NCBI RefSeq assembly: GCF_031458325.1 | Contig: NZ_JAVDYG010000001.1 | Coordinates: 2,356,001-2,420,000 of the forward strand | Reading direction: 5' to 3' | Length of the DNA: 64,000 nucleotides | Source: Nocardioides marmoribigeumensis | GTDB taxonomy: Bacteria > Actinomycetota > Actinomycetes > Propionibacteriales > Nocardioidaceae | Part shown: positions 15,888 through 24,039 of the stretch, one piece after another | Layout: every line of letters starts with the position of its first letter | How positions within the stretch are numbered: position 1 is the stretch's first letter | The notes under the pieces: generated by a model | The model's input: the letters and a program-made list of their open reading frames with translations, nothing else | Databases searched by the model: none | Told to the model about the DNA's origin: nothing | Program-made: the position numbers and the translations under genes

Positions 15888-16861
15888 AGGTCCTGCTCAC
15901 CGGGGGCACCGGCTACGTCGGCGCCTGGACGGCCAAGGCGTGCGTCGACGCCGGTCACGAGGTCCGCTACCTCGTCCGCACGCCGGAGAAGCTGGCCAGG
16001 TCCGCGGGCGCGCTCGGGCTGGACACCTCCGACCACGTGGTCGGCGACATCACCGACTCCGGCTCCGTGCGTCGCGCGATGGAGGACTGCGAGGCGGTCA
16101 TCCACTGCGCGGCCGTCGTCGCGCTCGGCCCGGAGGACGCGGAGTGGATGTCGCGGACCAACCTCGAGGGCGCCCGCCACGTGCTCGGGCAGGCCGTCGA
16201 GCAGGGCCTCGACCCGGTCGTGCACTGCTCCAGCGCCGCCGCGCTCTTCCGCCCCGGTCTCCCGGTGCTCACCGCCGACCTGCCCGTGCTCGGCGGTCTC
16301 GACGACTACGGCCGCTCCAAGGGCGAGGTCGAGGAGTACGCCAGGTCGCTGCAGTCCGCCGGGGCGCCGGTGGTCTGCACCTATCCGGTGATGGTGCTCG
16401 GCCCGCCGGCCGGCGACCAGCTCGGCGAGGCCAACGAGGGCCTGCTCAAGGGGCTGCGCCTGCGGATGCTGCCCGGGACCGGGGCGACGTGGACGGTCTG
16501 CGACGTGCGCGACCTCGGTCGCGCCCACGCGGCGCTCCTCGAGCCCGGTCGCGGCCCGCGGCGCTACGTCACCGGCGGGGTCACCGTGCCCGTCCGCGAG
16601 GCGGCTCGCGTCCTCAGCGAGGTCTCCGGACGCCGGGTCCTCCACGTGCCGGTCCCCGACGCGGCCCTGCGCGGCTTCGGTCGGCTGCAGGACCGGCTCC
16701 GCCTCGGCACGCCGATGACCGCCTCGGCGATGGAGTACTACACCCGCATGCCCGACGCGGACAACGAGCCGATGCGCACCGACCTCGGGGTCGAGTTCCG
16801 CGACCCCCGCGAGACCCTCGCCGACGCGTGCGACGGCCTACGTCGGCTGGGTCATCTCTGA
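15884..16861 (+). CDS. Extended SDR, second epimerase-like reductase
   Basis: A 325-residue atypical extended SDR with GGTGYVG (7-13), HCSSAAALF, and Y142/K146 in DYGRSKGE as the active pair. YPVMVLGPPAGDQLG matches the dihydroflavonol-reductase/3-beta-HSD-like subgroup. Sequence identity to the preceding SDR is only moderate outside motifs, so they are distant paralogues rather than a recent duplication. The GTG start overlaps the previous stop (GTGA). Its 3' end overlaps the convergent DUF2235 gene by 24 bp. Substrate unknown. Confidence 0.85.
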   Translation: MKVLLTGGTGYVGAWTAKACVDAGHEVRYLVRTPEKLARSAGALGLDTSDHVVGDITDSGSVRRAMEDCEAVIHCAAVVALGPEDAEWMSRTNLEGARHVLGQAVEQGLDPVVHCSSAAALFRPGLPVLTADLPVLGGLDDYGRSKGEVEEYARSLQSAGAPVVCTYPVMVLGPPAGDQLGEANEGLLKGLRLRMLPGTGATWTVCDVRDLGRAHAALLEPGRGPRRYVTGGVTVPVREAARVLSEVSGRRVLHVPVPDAALRGFGRLQDRLRLGTPMTASAMEYYTRMPDADNEPMRTDLGVEFRDPRETLADACDGLRRLGHL

Positions 16862-18100
16862 GGCCGACTCGGTCGCGACCCGCGGTCCGGGGACCGAGTC
16901 GCCTCCGCCGGCCACCTGCTGGCCGCCGGCGCGCAGCCGGGCCAGCAGCGCGTCGTACGCCTCGGACGGGACGACCACCGTGTCCTCCAGCACCCCGTCG
17001 AAGTGGCGGGTCGAGGTGTCGTAGGAGTGCAGGTTGCGCGGGTGGTAGCCGAGCCCGGCGTCGTCGTACCTCGTCGCGGTGGTGCGGGCGAGCCGGATGC
17101 CGGCGCACTCGGGCCGGAACAGCCGGCGCCGCTCGCCCTCGAAGGCGCCGCCGTCGGCGACCTTGACCGCGATCTTGGCGCGGATGGCCAGGTCGAGGAA
17201 GCGGTAGACGGGCTTGGAGGGGTTGTGCCGCACCAGCGGCGAGCCCTTGAGCTGCCGCTCGAACAGGTCGAGGTCGAGGACCAGCCCCTTGTCCTGCGCC
17301 TCGGCCGCCATCCACAGCAGCGCGGTGTCGGACAGGCCGCACTCCTTGGCGCCGTAGCCGCCGCCCACGTCGGAGTGCGCGCCCTCGAACCACACCTGCC
17401 GGATGCGGCCGTCCTCCCAGGGCGGCACCGGCTCCTCCCACAGGCAGGGCTCGAACTTCATCCGCGGCTCGTCGATCGCCAGTGCCTGCCGGGCGGTGAC
17501 CACCGCGGAGCCCAGGCGGACGTCGTGGAACTGGTGCCCCCGGCGTACGGCGCCCGGGACGCCGAGCGCGCCGACGGTGTCGAAGACGCCGAGGAACTGG
17601 ATCGGCACCTCGTCGTGGCAGAACTCCTTGCGGAACTGCTCCGGTGGCGACCACTCGGGCTTGGGGTGCTCGCGCAGCTGGTAGCGCTGGCAGGCCTCGC
17701 CGAGCCTGCCGTCGACGAGCGCCTCGCCGGTCAGCAGGCCGACCCGGCCGATCATCCCGGCCAGCGACCGGGCGGTGTAGGCGCCGCGGGAGAAGCCGAA
17801 GACGAAGATCTCGTCGCCGGCCTCGTAGTTGAGCGCCAGCCACCGGTAGGCGGTCTTGACGTTGGCGAACAGACCGAACCCGAAGGCCCCGCCGAGCAGG
17901 CGGTCGGTCTTGTAGCCCGCCGTCCCGACACCGGTCAGGTAGAGCACCTGCTGGGGCACTCCACCGGTCCGGGTCGGGTCCGACTCGATCGTGCGGGCGA
18001 TCTTCTCGATGTTGGTCACGGTGTCGGCGTCGGCGCGGTTCCACGTGCCGTCGCAGCACACGACCAGACGCTTCTTGGTGCCGGTCCTGGGCTCGTCCAT
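16838..18100 (-). CDS. DUF2235 alpha/beta-hydrolase (phospholipase-like)
   Basis: A 420-residue protein of the DUF2235 family, an alpha/beta-hydrolase group that includes the Tle1 phospholipase effectors of type VI secretion. The family entry motif KKRLVVCCDGTWN starts at residue 9, the nucleophile elbow is GFSRGA with S104, and FEGAHSDVGGGYG carries the Asp/His region. No T6SS genes are present and none are expected in an actinobacterium, so this is a housekeeping or surface lipid hydrolase of unknown substrate. There is no signal peptide. The ATG at 18100 is preferred; an in-frame GTG at 18115 is possible. Confidence 0.85.
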   Translation of the reverse strand: MDEPRTGTKKRLVVCCDGTWNRADADTVTNIEKIARTIESDPTRTGGVPQQVLYLTGVGTAGYKTDRLLGGAFGFGLFANVKTAYRWLALNYEAGDEIFVFGFSRGAYTARSLAGMIGRVGLLTGEALVDGRLGEACQRYQLREHPKPEWSPPEQFRKEFCHDEVPIQFLGVFDTVGALGVPGAVRRGHQFHDVRLGSAVVTARQALAIDEPRMKFEPCLWEEPVPPWEDGRIRQVWFEGAHSDVGGGYGAKECGLSDTALLWMAAEAQDKGLVLDLDLFERQLKGSPLVRHNPSKPVYRFLDLAIRAKIAVKVADGGAFEGERRRLFRPECAGIRLARTTATRYDDAGLGYHPRNLHSYDTSTRHFDGVLEDTVVVPSEAYDALLARLRAGGQQVAGGGDSVPGPRVATESASEMTQPT

Positions 18101-18139
18101 GGGGCCAGGGTGCACCCGTGTGACGCTTGTGTCGATGGC

Positions 18140-19117
18140 TCAGACGGGCTCTTTGACCGGCTCGTCCTCGGCGACCCGGTTGCCCACCAGGCTCGCGACC
18201 GTGGTGACCACGAGGATGCCGACGACCACGACGAGCGACCACAGGGTCGGCACCTCGGGGACGCCCTTCCAGTGCTCGTGGCCCCAGTGCAGCCCGAGCT
18301 TGGCGCCGATGAACACGAGGATCGCCGCCAGGCCGTAGCCGAGGTAGCGCAGCTTGTGGAGCGCGCCGGCGAGCACGAAGTAGAGCGCGCGCAGGCCGAG
18401 CAGGGCGAAGGCGTTGGTGGCGAGGACCAGGTAGGGGTCCTCGGTGATGCCGTAGACCGCGGGGACCGAGTCGACCGCGAAGACCACGTCGGTGGCGAAC
18501 ACGGCCACCACCACGACCGCGAGCGGGGTGAGGGCCCGACGGCCGGCGACCCGCGAGAGCAGCCGCGGACCGTCGTAGTCGGCCGTGACCGGGAAGACCT
18601 TCCGGACGAGCCTCACACTGCGCAGGCCGTCGGGGTCGATCTCGTGGTCGGTGCCGCTCAGCGTGTCCTTGAGCACCTTGAGGCCGGTGACGGCGAGGAC
18701 CAGCCCGAACACCAGGAACATCCAGTCGAAGCTGTCCAGGGCGGCCGCCCCGAGGGCGATGAAGATGCCGCGCAGGACGAGGGCACCGGCGATGCCGTAG
18801 AGCAGCACCCGCTGCTGCAGCTCGCGCGGCACCGCGAAGGCGGAGAGCAGCAGCATGAACACGAACAGGTTGTCGACGCTGAGCGACTTCTCGACCAGGT
18901 AGCCGGTGTAGTACTGCAGCCCGGTCTCACCGCCGTGCGCCGCGAGCACCCAGCCACCGAAGGTCAGCGGCAGCGCGACGTAGAAGGCGGACCAGCCGAG
19001 CGCCTCCTTCATCGACACCTCGTGCGGGCGGCGGGTCAGGACGAAGTCGACGGCGAGCAGCAGCAGCACCGCGCCGAGGGTGAGGCCCCACAGCAGGGGC
19101 GTTCCGATGGACTCCAC
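18140..19117 (-). CDS. TerC family membrane protein (probable Mn2+ exporter)
   Basis: A 325-residue polytopic protein with about eight to nine membrane spans, of the TerC/Alx family. Conserved acidic intramembrane motifs are visible: GYLVEKSLSVDNLFVFMLL and VVAVFATDVVFAVDSVPAVYGI. Family members (Alx, MeeF/MeeY) export manganese, in some cases to load secreted enzymes. The GTG at 19117 has GAGGAG 6 nt upstream. The 5' leader matches the yybP-ykoY manganese riboswitch, which is the typical control element for this family and supports the metal-export role. Divergent from the YbaK-like gene. Confidence 0.88.
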   Translation of the reverse strand: MESIGTPLLWGLTLGAVLLLLAVDFVLTRRPHEVSMKEALGWSAFYVALPLTFGGWVLAAHGGETGLQYYTGYLVEKSLSVDNLFVFMLLLSAFAVPRELQQRVLLYGIAGALVLRGIFIALGAAALDSFDWMFLVFGLVLAVTGLKVLKDTLSGTDHEIDPDGLRSVRLVRKVFPVTADYDGPRLLSRVAGRRALTPLAVVVVAVFATDVVFAVDSVPAVYGITEDPYLVLATNAFALLGLRALYFVLAGALHKLRYLGYGLAAILVFIGAKLGLHWGHEHWKGVPEVPTLWSLVVVVGILVVTTVASLVGNRVAEDEPVKEPV

Positions 19118-19149
19118 GAGTGCTCCTCGAGGTCGTGCGCGGGATGCGC

Positions 19150-19264
19150 GATGGGCCTCGAGGTCTCCTTCGCCGCCCGTTGCCGGGTCGGCCGCCGCAC
19201 CGGGACGCCTGACTGGGCTGGCGTCGTACTGACCGGTGAGGTGTTGGGAAGTACTCCCCTCGCG
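19150..19264 (-). ncRNA. yybP-ykoY (Mn2+) riboswitch in the terC leader
   Basis: On the minus strand the leader begins with GCGAGGGGAGTA (the complement of TACTCCCC is at 19252-19259). It continues with CGGTCAGTACGACGCC and ends with GGCGAAGGAGACCTCG (complement 19159-19174). These are the family's invariant 5' GGGGAGUA, central GUCAnUACG and 3' GGCGAnGAGACCU elements, in the right order and within 110 nt. CGAGG at the 5' side can pair with CCTCG at the 3' side to close P1. It sits 33 nt before the GTG start of terC, the classical target gene. Confidence 0.78.
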
Positions 19265-19310
19265 GGCAATGCTAGGGCAGGAACCTGAACGGAGACCGAG
19301 AGGCGGGCGC

Positions 19311-19859
19311 GTGGGCGACGGACGGTGGCGGCTGGGCAGGGCGGACGGGGTGCCGGCGGTGGAGCGCACCGATCTCCTCGCGGACCCGGTGGCGACGGCA
19401 CTGCGGTCGTGGGACCGGGCCGGCGAGGCGGGGGTCATCGAGATCGACCCCGCCCTGGCCGACACCGCGACGCTGAGCGAGGCCTACGACCTGCCGATGG
19501 AGGCCGGCGGCAACTGCGTGGTCGTGATGGGCCGGCGCGACGGCGAGGAGCGGTTCGCGGCCTGCGTGGTGCGCGCCGACACCCGTGCGGACGTCAACAA
19601 CCTGGTCAAGCGTCGCCTCGACGTGCGCAAGTGCAGCTTCCTGGCCGTGGACCGGGCGACCGCGGAGAGCGGCATGGAGCACGGCGGGATCACCCCGCTC
19701 GGCCTCCCGGCCGCGTGGCGGGTGCTGGTCGACGCCGCCCTGCTCGAGCAGCCGCTGGTCGTGCTCGGCTCCGGCGTGCGCCGCTCCAAGCTGCTGCTCC
19801 CCGGACCCGTCCTGGCCGAGCTGCCGGGTGCGGAGGTCGTCGAGGGGCTGGGGGTCTGA
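19311..19859 (+). CDS. YbaK/EbsC family protein (aminoacyl-tRNA deacylase-like)
   Basis: A 182-residue protein of the YbaK/ProX INS-domain family, which hydrolyses mischarged aminoacyl-tRNAs such as Cys-tRNA(Pro). Visible core: EAGGNCVVVMGRRDGEERFAACVV, the catalytic-lysine region DVNNLVKRRLDVRKCSFLAVDRATAESGMEHGGITPLGLP, and VVLGSGVRRSKLLLP. The GITPLGLP loop is diagnostic. The GTG at 19311 (VGDGRWRLGRAD) has GAGAGG upstream; the N-terminal 50 residues are a lineage-specific extension. Specificity cannot be read from the sequence. Confidence 0.85.
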   Translation: MGDGRWRLGRADGVPAVERTDLLADPVATALRSWDRAGEAGVIEIDPALADTATLSEAYDLPMEAGGNCVVVMGRRDGEERFAACVVRADTRADVNNLVKRRLDVRKCSFLAVDRATAESGMEHGGITPLGLPAAWRVLVDAALLEQPLVVLGSGVRRSKLLLPGPVLAELPGAEVVEGLGV

Positions 19860-19868
19860 CCGCGGGGG

Positions 19869-20228
19869 TCAGCCCTTCTGCTGGCCGAGCGCCTGGACGC
19901 CCCCGAGCACCGCGGCTCCGGCCGCACCGGCCATGACCGCCCCGACGACGGGCTTGAGCTGCCCGGCCTTGAGGGCGAGCAGGGCCGCGCCTGTGTCGGC
20001 GGAGTCGACGGCGAGCCCGACCTGGAGCAGCGCCCGCCTGCTCGCCGGCGGGGCGAGCAGCGTGATCGTCCCCAGCGCCACGTCCCGCGCGCCGAACAGC
20101 CGCAGCAGGTAGGGCGACTGGGGAGCGTCCGCATCGAGCAGCGCCGCCTTGAGCGACGTCCGGGGCGCCAGCCAGGCGGCGGCTCCCACGGCGATGCGGG
20201 CGAGGGACAGGGTGGTGGTCTGGTCCAT
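19869..20228 (-). CDS. Small hydrophobic protein of unknown function
   Basis: A 119-residue protein with alternating amphipathic and hydrophobic segments (LARIAVGAAAWLAP, LLRLFGARDVALGTITLL, VGAVMAGAAGAAVLGG), probably three to four short membrane helices. The RLFGARDVALG motif resembles DUF4267-type small membrane proteins, but I do not assign a role. The ATG at 20228 fits. It is convergent with the YbaK-like gene, leaving only 9 bp, and lies 56 bp beyond the stop of glpD with the same orientation, so it may be co-transcribed with the glpD-tetR unit. Confidence 0.68.
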   Translation of the reverse strand: MDQTTTLSLARIAVGAAAWLAPRTSLKAALLDADAPQSPYLLRLFGARDVALGTITLLAPPASRRALLQVGLAVDSADTGAALLALKAGQLKPVVGAVMAGAAGAAVLGGVQALGQQKG

Positions 20229-20284
20229 GCCGGGACCCTAACGGTGGCCGGAACCGACCCGGGGGACGTCCGCCTGGAGGGCGC

Positions 20285-21820
20285 TCAGCCCGCGACGGAG
20301 AGGGCCCAGGAGGCGGCGTCCTCGCAGGCCTCCCGGTCGACAGGCACGAGTCCGATGCGGGTACGGCGGTCGAGCAGGTCTGAGGTGTCGAGGGCTCCCT
20401 CGTGGGTCACGCCGAAGACCAGCTCGGCCCGGGTGACGGGGACCCGGTCGGACAGCGGCGCGAGGAGGTCGGCCTCGGGCAGGCCGGTCGCCTCGACGGC
20501 CGCGGCGACCACGGCGGGGGCCTCGGTGCCGTAGCGGCGGACCAGCCGGGTGGGGGCCACGATGCGCGCCAGCTCGTGGCGGGGCGCGGCTCCCACGAGG
20601 GGCAGCGACGCGGTCACCGAGGACCCGGCGCCGAGCCCGGCCGCGCTGACCGCCTGGTCGACCGCGTCCTGCGCCATGCGCCGGTAGGTGGTCAGCTTGC
20701 CGCCGACGATCGTGACCACACCCGTGGTCGAGGTGAGGACCGCGTGCCGCCGCGACAGGTCGGAGGTCGAGCCCTCGGCGGACAGCAGGGGACGCAGCCC
20801 GGCGTAGGACCCGACGACGTCGTCGCGGGTGAGGGGGCGGGCCAGCACCCGGTTGATCGTGTCGAGCAGGAAGTCGACCTCGTGCTCCTCGGGGCGCGGC
20901 ACGTCGGGGATCTCGTCGGTCGCCTCGTCGGTCAGGCCGAGGTAGACCAGGCCGTCGGCCTGCGGGAGCGTGAACACGAACCGGTTGGTCGACCCGGGGA
21001 CGGGGGCCGAGACGGCCACGTCGGTGCCGGGCATCCGGTCGGCGCGCAGCACGAGGTGCGTGCCCCGGCTCGGGGTGAGGGTCAGGCCGTCCACGAGCCC
21101 GCCGGCCCAGACCCCGGTCGCGTTGACGACCGCGCGCGCCCTCACGGTCAGGGTCTGCCCGGTCACCTCGTCGCGCAGCGTGGCGGAGTCGCCGGCGAGG
21201 TCGGTGGCGCGCACCTTGGTCAGCACGCGAGCGCCGTGGGCCGCGGCGGTGCGCGCCAGCGCGGTGACGAGGCGGGCGTCGTCCTCGAGCTGGCCGTCGT
21301 ACGACAGGAGGCCGCCGCGGAGACCCGCCCGGCTCACCCCGGGCACGCGAGCAATTGTCTGCTCGACAGAAAGTCGGCGCGGGCCGGGGAGCAGCCCCCG
21401 TGGCGTGTGGGCCATGCGCCGGAGCAGGTCGCCGGCCCGCAGGCCCTGCATCGCGAGCGCGGCCTGCGGCTTGCCGACCGCGTCGGTCAGCGGGATCACC
21501 ATGGGCATCGCGTGGGTGAGGTGGGGAGCGGTCCGGGTCATCAGGACCCCCCGCTCGACCGCGGACTCGTGGGCGACGCCGACCTGGCCCTTCGCCAGGT
21601 AGCGCAGGCCGCCGTGCACGAGCTTGGAGGACCACCGCGAGGTGCCGAAGGCGAGGTCGTGCGCGTCGACGGCGACCACGCGCAGCCCGCGCGACGCGGC
21701 GTCGAGGGCGACGCCTGCCCCGGTGACGCCGAGACCGACCACGAGGACGTCGACCGGGGCGCCGCCGGCGAGGGCGTCGAGGTCGGCGGTGCGGCGGGCG
21801 GCGTTGAGCGAGACGGTCAT
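20285..21820 (-). CDS. glpD: Aerobic glycerol-3-phosphate dehydrogenase
   Basis: A 511-residue FAD enzyme oxidising sn-glycerol-3-phosphate to dihydroxyacetone phosphate at the membrane. The N-terminal FAD motif is VLVVGLGVTGAGVALDAASRG. Typical segments follow: GTSRWSSKLVHGGLRYL, VNATGVWA, SRGTHLVL, and the C-terminal GGKLTTYRRMAQDAVD. The ATG at 21820 overlaps the stop of the tetR gene (ATGA). Order glpD - tetR - (divergent) AGPS-like flavoprotein - diacylglycerol kinase is the same as Rv2249c-Rv2252 in M. tuberculosis, linking it to glycerolipid precursor supply. Confidence 0.92.
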   Translation of the reverse strand: MTVSLNAARRTADLDALAGGAPVDVLVVGLGVTGAGVALDAASRGLRVVAVDAHDLAFGTSRWSSKLVHGGLRYLAKGQVGVAHESAVERGVLMTRTAPHLTHAMPMVIPLTDAVGKPQAALAMQGLRAGDLLRRMAHTPRGLLPGPRRLSVEQTIARVPGVSRAGLRGGLLSYDGQLEDDARLVTALARTAAAHGARVLTKVRATDLAGDSATLRDEVTGQTLTVRARAVVNATGVWAGGLVDGLTLTPSRGTHLVLRADRMPGTDVAVSAPVPGSTNRFVFTLPQADGLVYLGLTDEATDEIPDVPRPEEHEVDFLLDTINRVLARPLTRDDVVGSYAGLRPLLSAEGSTSDLSRRHAVLTSTTGVVTIVGGKLTTYRRMAQDAVDQAVSAAGLGAGSSVTASLPLVGAAPRHELARIVAPTRLVRRYGTEAPAVVAAAVEATGLPEADLLAPLSDRVPVTRAELVFGVTHEGALDTSDLLDRRTRIGLVPVDREACEDAASWALSVAG

Positions 21821-22413
21821 GGCTGGAGGTGTCCTTCGATCAGATGGGCGAGCTCGCCGAGCAGGGCGTCCTCGGTGACGTCGGGGTCGGTCATGGTGGT
21901 CAGGGACAGCACGTAGCCCTGCGCGGCCAGTACGACGGAGCGCGCGATCGTCACCGGGTCGCCCTCGCGCAGGAGGGACTCGGACTGGCCGAGCCGGACC
22001 GCGGTCGCGAGGACCTCGACGATGCGGTCCTGGTTGCGGCCGCGCCGCTGCAGCAGGTAGGGGAGCAGCAGCTCGGGGTCCACCTCGACGATGCGGGCGA
22101 ACAGCTCGTCGGCCCGCAGCAGCCGGACCGTCTCGACGACCCCGCCGGCCAGCGCGGCCGGGGTGGGGGAGGCGGTCGTCGTCGCCGCCAGGGCCTCGCG
22201 CAGCGCGGTGTCCCACTCGCGCACGAGCAGGTCGGCGAGCACGGCCTGCATGTCGTCCCAGCGGCGGTAGATGGTCATGCGCGAGATGCCGGCGCGCTTG
22301 GCGATGTCGGTCAATGTCGAGCGCCGGAAGCCCACGGCGAGGATGCTGGCCCGGGCGGCGTCGAGCACGACGGTGTCGGGATCAGGCGTGTCGATGTGAC
22401 GACTTGACGTCAT
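21817..22413 (-). CDS. TetR family regulator of the glycerolipid cluster
   Basis: A 198-residue TetR-type repressor. The N-terminal DNA-binding domain is DAARASILAVGFRRSTLTDIAKRAGISRMTIYRRWDDM, with the recognition helix around SRMTIYRRW; the remaining 140 residues form the ligand domain. It overlaps glpD by 4 bp, and its start codon is 7 bp from a palindrome (22420-22434) in the 27-bp gap before the divergent AGPS-like gene. It probably represses both directions. Positional counterpart of Rv2250c. Ligand unknown, presumably an acyl or glycerolipid metabolite. Confidence 0.88.
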   Translation of the reverse strand: MTSSRHIDTPDPDTVVLDAARASILAVGFRRSTLTDIAKRAGISRMTIYRRWDDMQAVLADLLVREWDTALREALAATTTASPTPAALAGGVVETVRLLRADELFARIVEVDPELLLPYLLQRRGRNQDRIVEVLATAVRLGQSESLLREGDPVTIARSVVLAAQGYVLSLTTMTDPDVTEDALLGELAHLIEGHLQP

Positions 22414-22419
22414 GTGTCA

Positions 22420-22434
22420 CAGTGTATCACACTG
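22420..22434. promoter_or_regulatory. Operator-like palindrome CAGTGT-ATC-ACACTG
   Basis: Perfect 6-bp half sites with a 3-bp centre in the 27-bp interval between the divergent tetR and flavoprotein starts. A second palindrome TGACGTCA (22405-22412) overlaps the tetR start. Position fits autoregulation by the TetR protein. Confidence 0.6.
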
Positions 22435-22440
22435 GCGTGC

Positions 22441-24039
22441 ATGACCATCGACCTCGACTCCCAGATGCACTGGGCCCGCTGGGGGGACCCGGCGAGGTCC
22501 CACCCGGTCTCGGACTCCATGCGCGAGCTCATCGAGATGTTCCTCGGCGAGCTGACCGAGCGCCCCGCCGTCCCGCAGGCCGACGTGCGCCTGCCCGAGG
22601 TCGGGCTCTCCGACGAGCACCTCGCCGCACTGGCCGGTCTCGTCGGCGAGGACCACGTGCACACCGATGCCGAGTGGCGCATCGCCCGCACGCGCGGCAA
22701 GTCCACCCCCGACCTGCTCCGCATGCGGGAGGGGGACGGCGCCGACGCCCCCGACGCCGTCGTACGCCCGGCCTCGCACGAGGAGGTCGCCGCGGTGGTC
22801 TCGTGGTGTGCCGACAACCAGGTCGCGCTGGTCCCGTTCGGGGGAGGTACGTCGGTCGTGGGCGGCCTGGCCGCCCGCCGTGACGGCTTCGACGGCGTCG
22901 TCGCGCTCGACCTGCGCCTGATGAACCGGCTGCTCGAGGTCGACGAGAGGTCGGGCATGGCCACCCTCGAGGCCGGCCTCCTCGGGCCCGAGGCCGAGGA
23001 GCTGCTGGCCGAGCACGGCCTGATGATCGGGCACTACCCGCAGTCCTTCCGCTACGCCTCGATCGGAGGCTTCGCCGCGACCCGCTCGAGCGGCCAGTCG
23101 TCGGCGGGCTACGGCCGCTTCGACTCGATGGTGATGCGGCTCCGGATGGCCACCCCGCAGGGCGACCTGGTCGCCGGCAGCTCGCCGGCCAACGCCGCCG
23201 GTCCCGACCTGCGCGAGCTGGTGATGGGCTCCGAGGGCGCCTTCGGCGTGATCACCGAGGTGACGCTCAAGGTCAAGCCGATCCCGCAGGTGAAGGTCTA
23301 CGAGGGCTGGCGCTGGGAGTCCTTCGCCGCGGGCGCCGACGCGATGCGCCGCCTCGCGCAGGGCAAGGTCCTGCCGACCGTGCTGCGCCTGTCCGACGAG
23401 GCGGAGACCTCGGTCAACCTCGCCCGTCCCGACGCGGTCGGTGGCGAGAGCACCGGCGGCTGCCTGATGGTCACCGGCTACGAGGGCACCCCGGCCCAGG
23501 TCGAGCGCGCCCGCGCGGCCGCGACCGAGCTGCTCGAGGAGCTCGGTGGCGAGAACCTCGGCGAGGAGGTCGGGCAGTCGTGGGCCGAGGGCCGCTTCGA
23601 CGGTCCCTACCTCCGTGACGCGCTGCTCGACGTCGGCGTCCTGGTCGAGACCTTCGAGACCGTCGCCTTCTGGTCGCGCCTCGACGAGGTGTACGCCGCG
23701 GTGAAGTCCGCGGTCGAGGGCGCGCTCGCCGGGCAGGGCACCCCGCCACTGGTGCTCTGCCACATCTCCCACGTCTACGAGACCGGGGCCTCGCTCTACT
23801 TCACCGTCGCGGCGAAGGAGCTCGAGGACGGGCTCGGCCAGTGGAGGCAGGCCAAGGCCGCCGCCAGCCAGGCGATGGTCGACCACGGCGCCTCGATCAC
23901 CCACCACCACGCGGTCGGCCAGGACCACAAGGAGTGGTTCGCCCAGGAGATCGGGCCGGTCGGGGTCGAGGTGCTGCGCGCGGTCAAGCAGGCGCTCGAC
24001 CCGGCCGGCGTGCTCAACCCGGGGGTGCTGGTCCCGTGA
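22441..24039 (+). CDS. FAD-linked oxidase, alkyl-DHAP synthase-like
   Basis: A 532-residue VAO-type flavoprotein resembling alkylglycerone-phosphate synthase. The FAD-binding core has VPFGGGTSVVGG (about residues 131-142), YPQSFRYASIGGFAATRSSGQSSAGYG and MGSEGAFGVITEVTLK. The C-terminal HHH triad (488-490, ITHHHAVGQDH) is the hallmark of AGPS-like enzymes. AGPS swaps the acyl chain of acyl-DHAP for a fatty alcohol, the key ether-lipid step; bacterial homologues such as Rv2251 are not biochemically settled. The ATG at 22441 is just downstream of the operator. glpD can supply DHAP and the next gene is a lipid kinase. Confidence 0.85.
   Translation: MTIDLDSQMHWARWGDPARSHPVSDSMRELIEMFLGELTERPAVPQADVRLPEVGLSDEHLAALAGLVGEDHVHTDAEWRIARTRGKSTPDLLRMREGDGADAPDAVVRPASHEEVAAVVSWCADNQVALVPFGGGTSVVGGLAARRDGFDGVVALDLRLMNRLLEVDERSGMATLEAGLLGPEAEELLAEHGLMIGHYPQSFRYASIGGFAATRSSGQSSAGYGRFDSMVMRLRMATPQGDLVAGSSPANAAGPDLRELVMGSEGAFGVITEVTLKVKPIPQVKVYEGWRWESFAAGADAMRRLAQGKVLPTVLRLSDEAETSVNLARPDAVGGESTGGCLMVTGYEGTPAQVERARAAATELLEELGGENLGEEVGQSWAEGRFDGPYLRDALLDVGVLVETFETVAFWSRLDEVYAAVKSAVEGALAGQGTPPLVLCHISHVYETGASLYFTVAAKELEDGLGQWRQAKAAASQAMVDHGASITHHHAVGQDHKEWFAQEIGPVGVEVLRAVKQALDPAGVLNPGVLVP

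Noticed and set aside
16838-18100. Type VI secretion phospholipase effector (Tle1-like)
   Set aside because: DUF2235 membership is real, but no secretion genes, immunity gene or PAAR/VgrG partner are present and actinobacteria lack T6SS.
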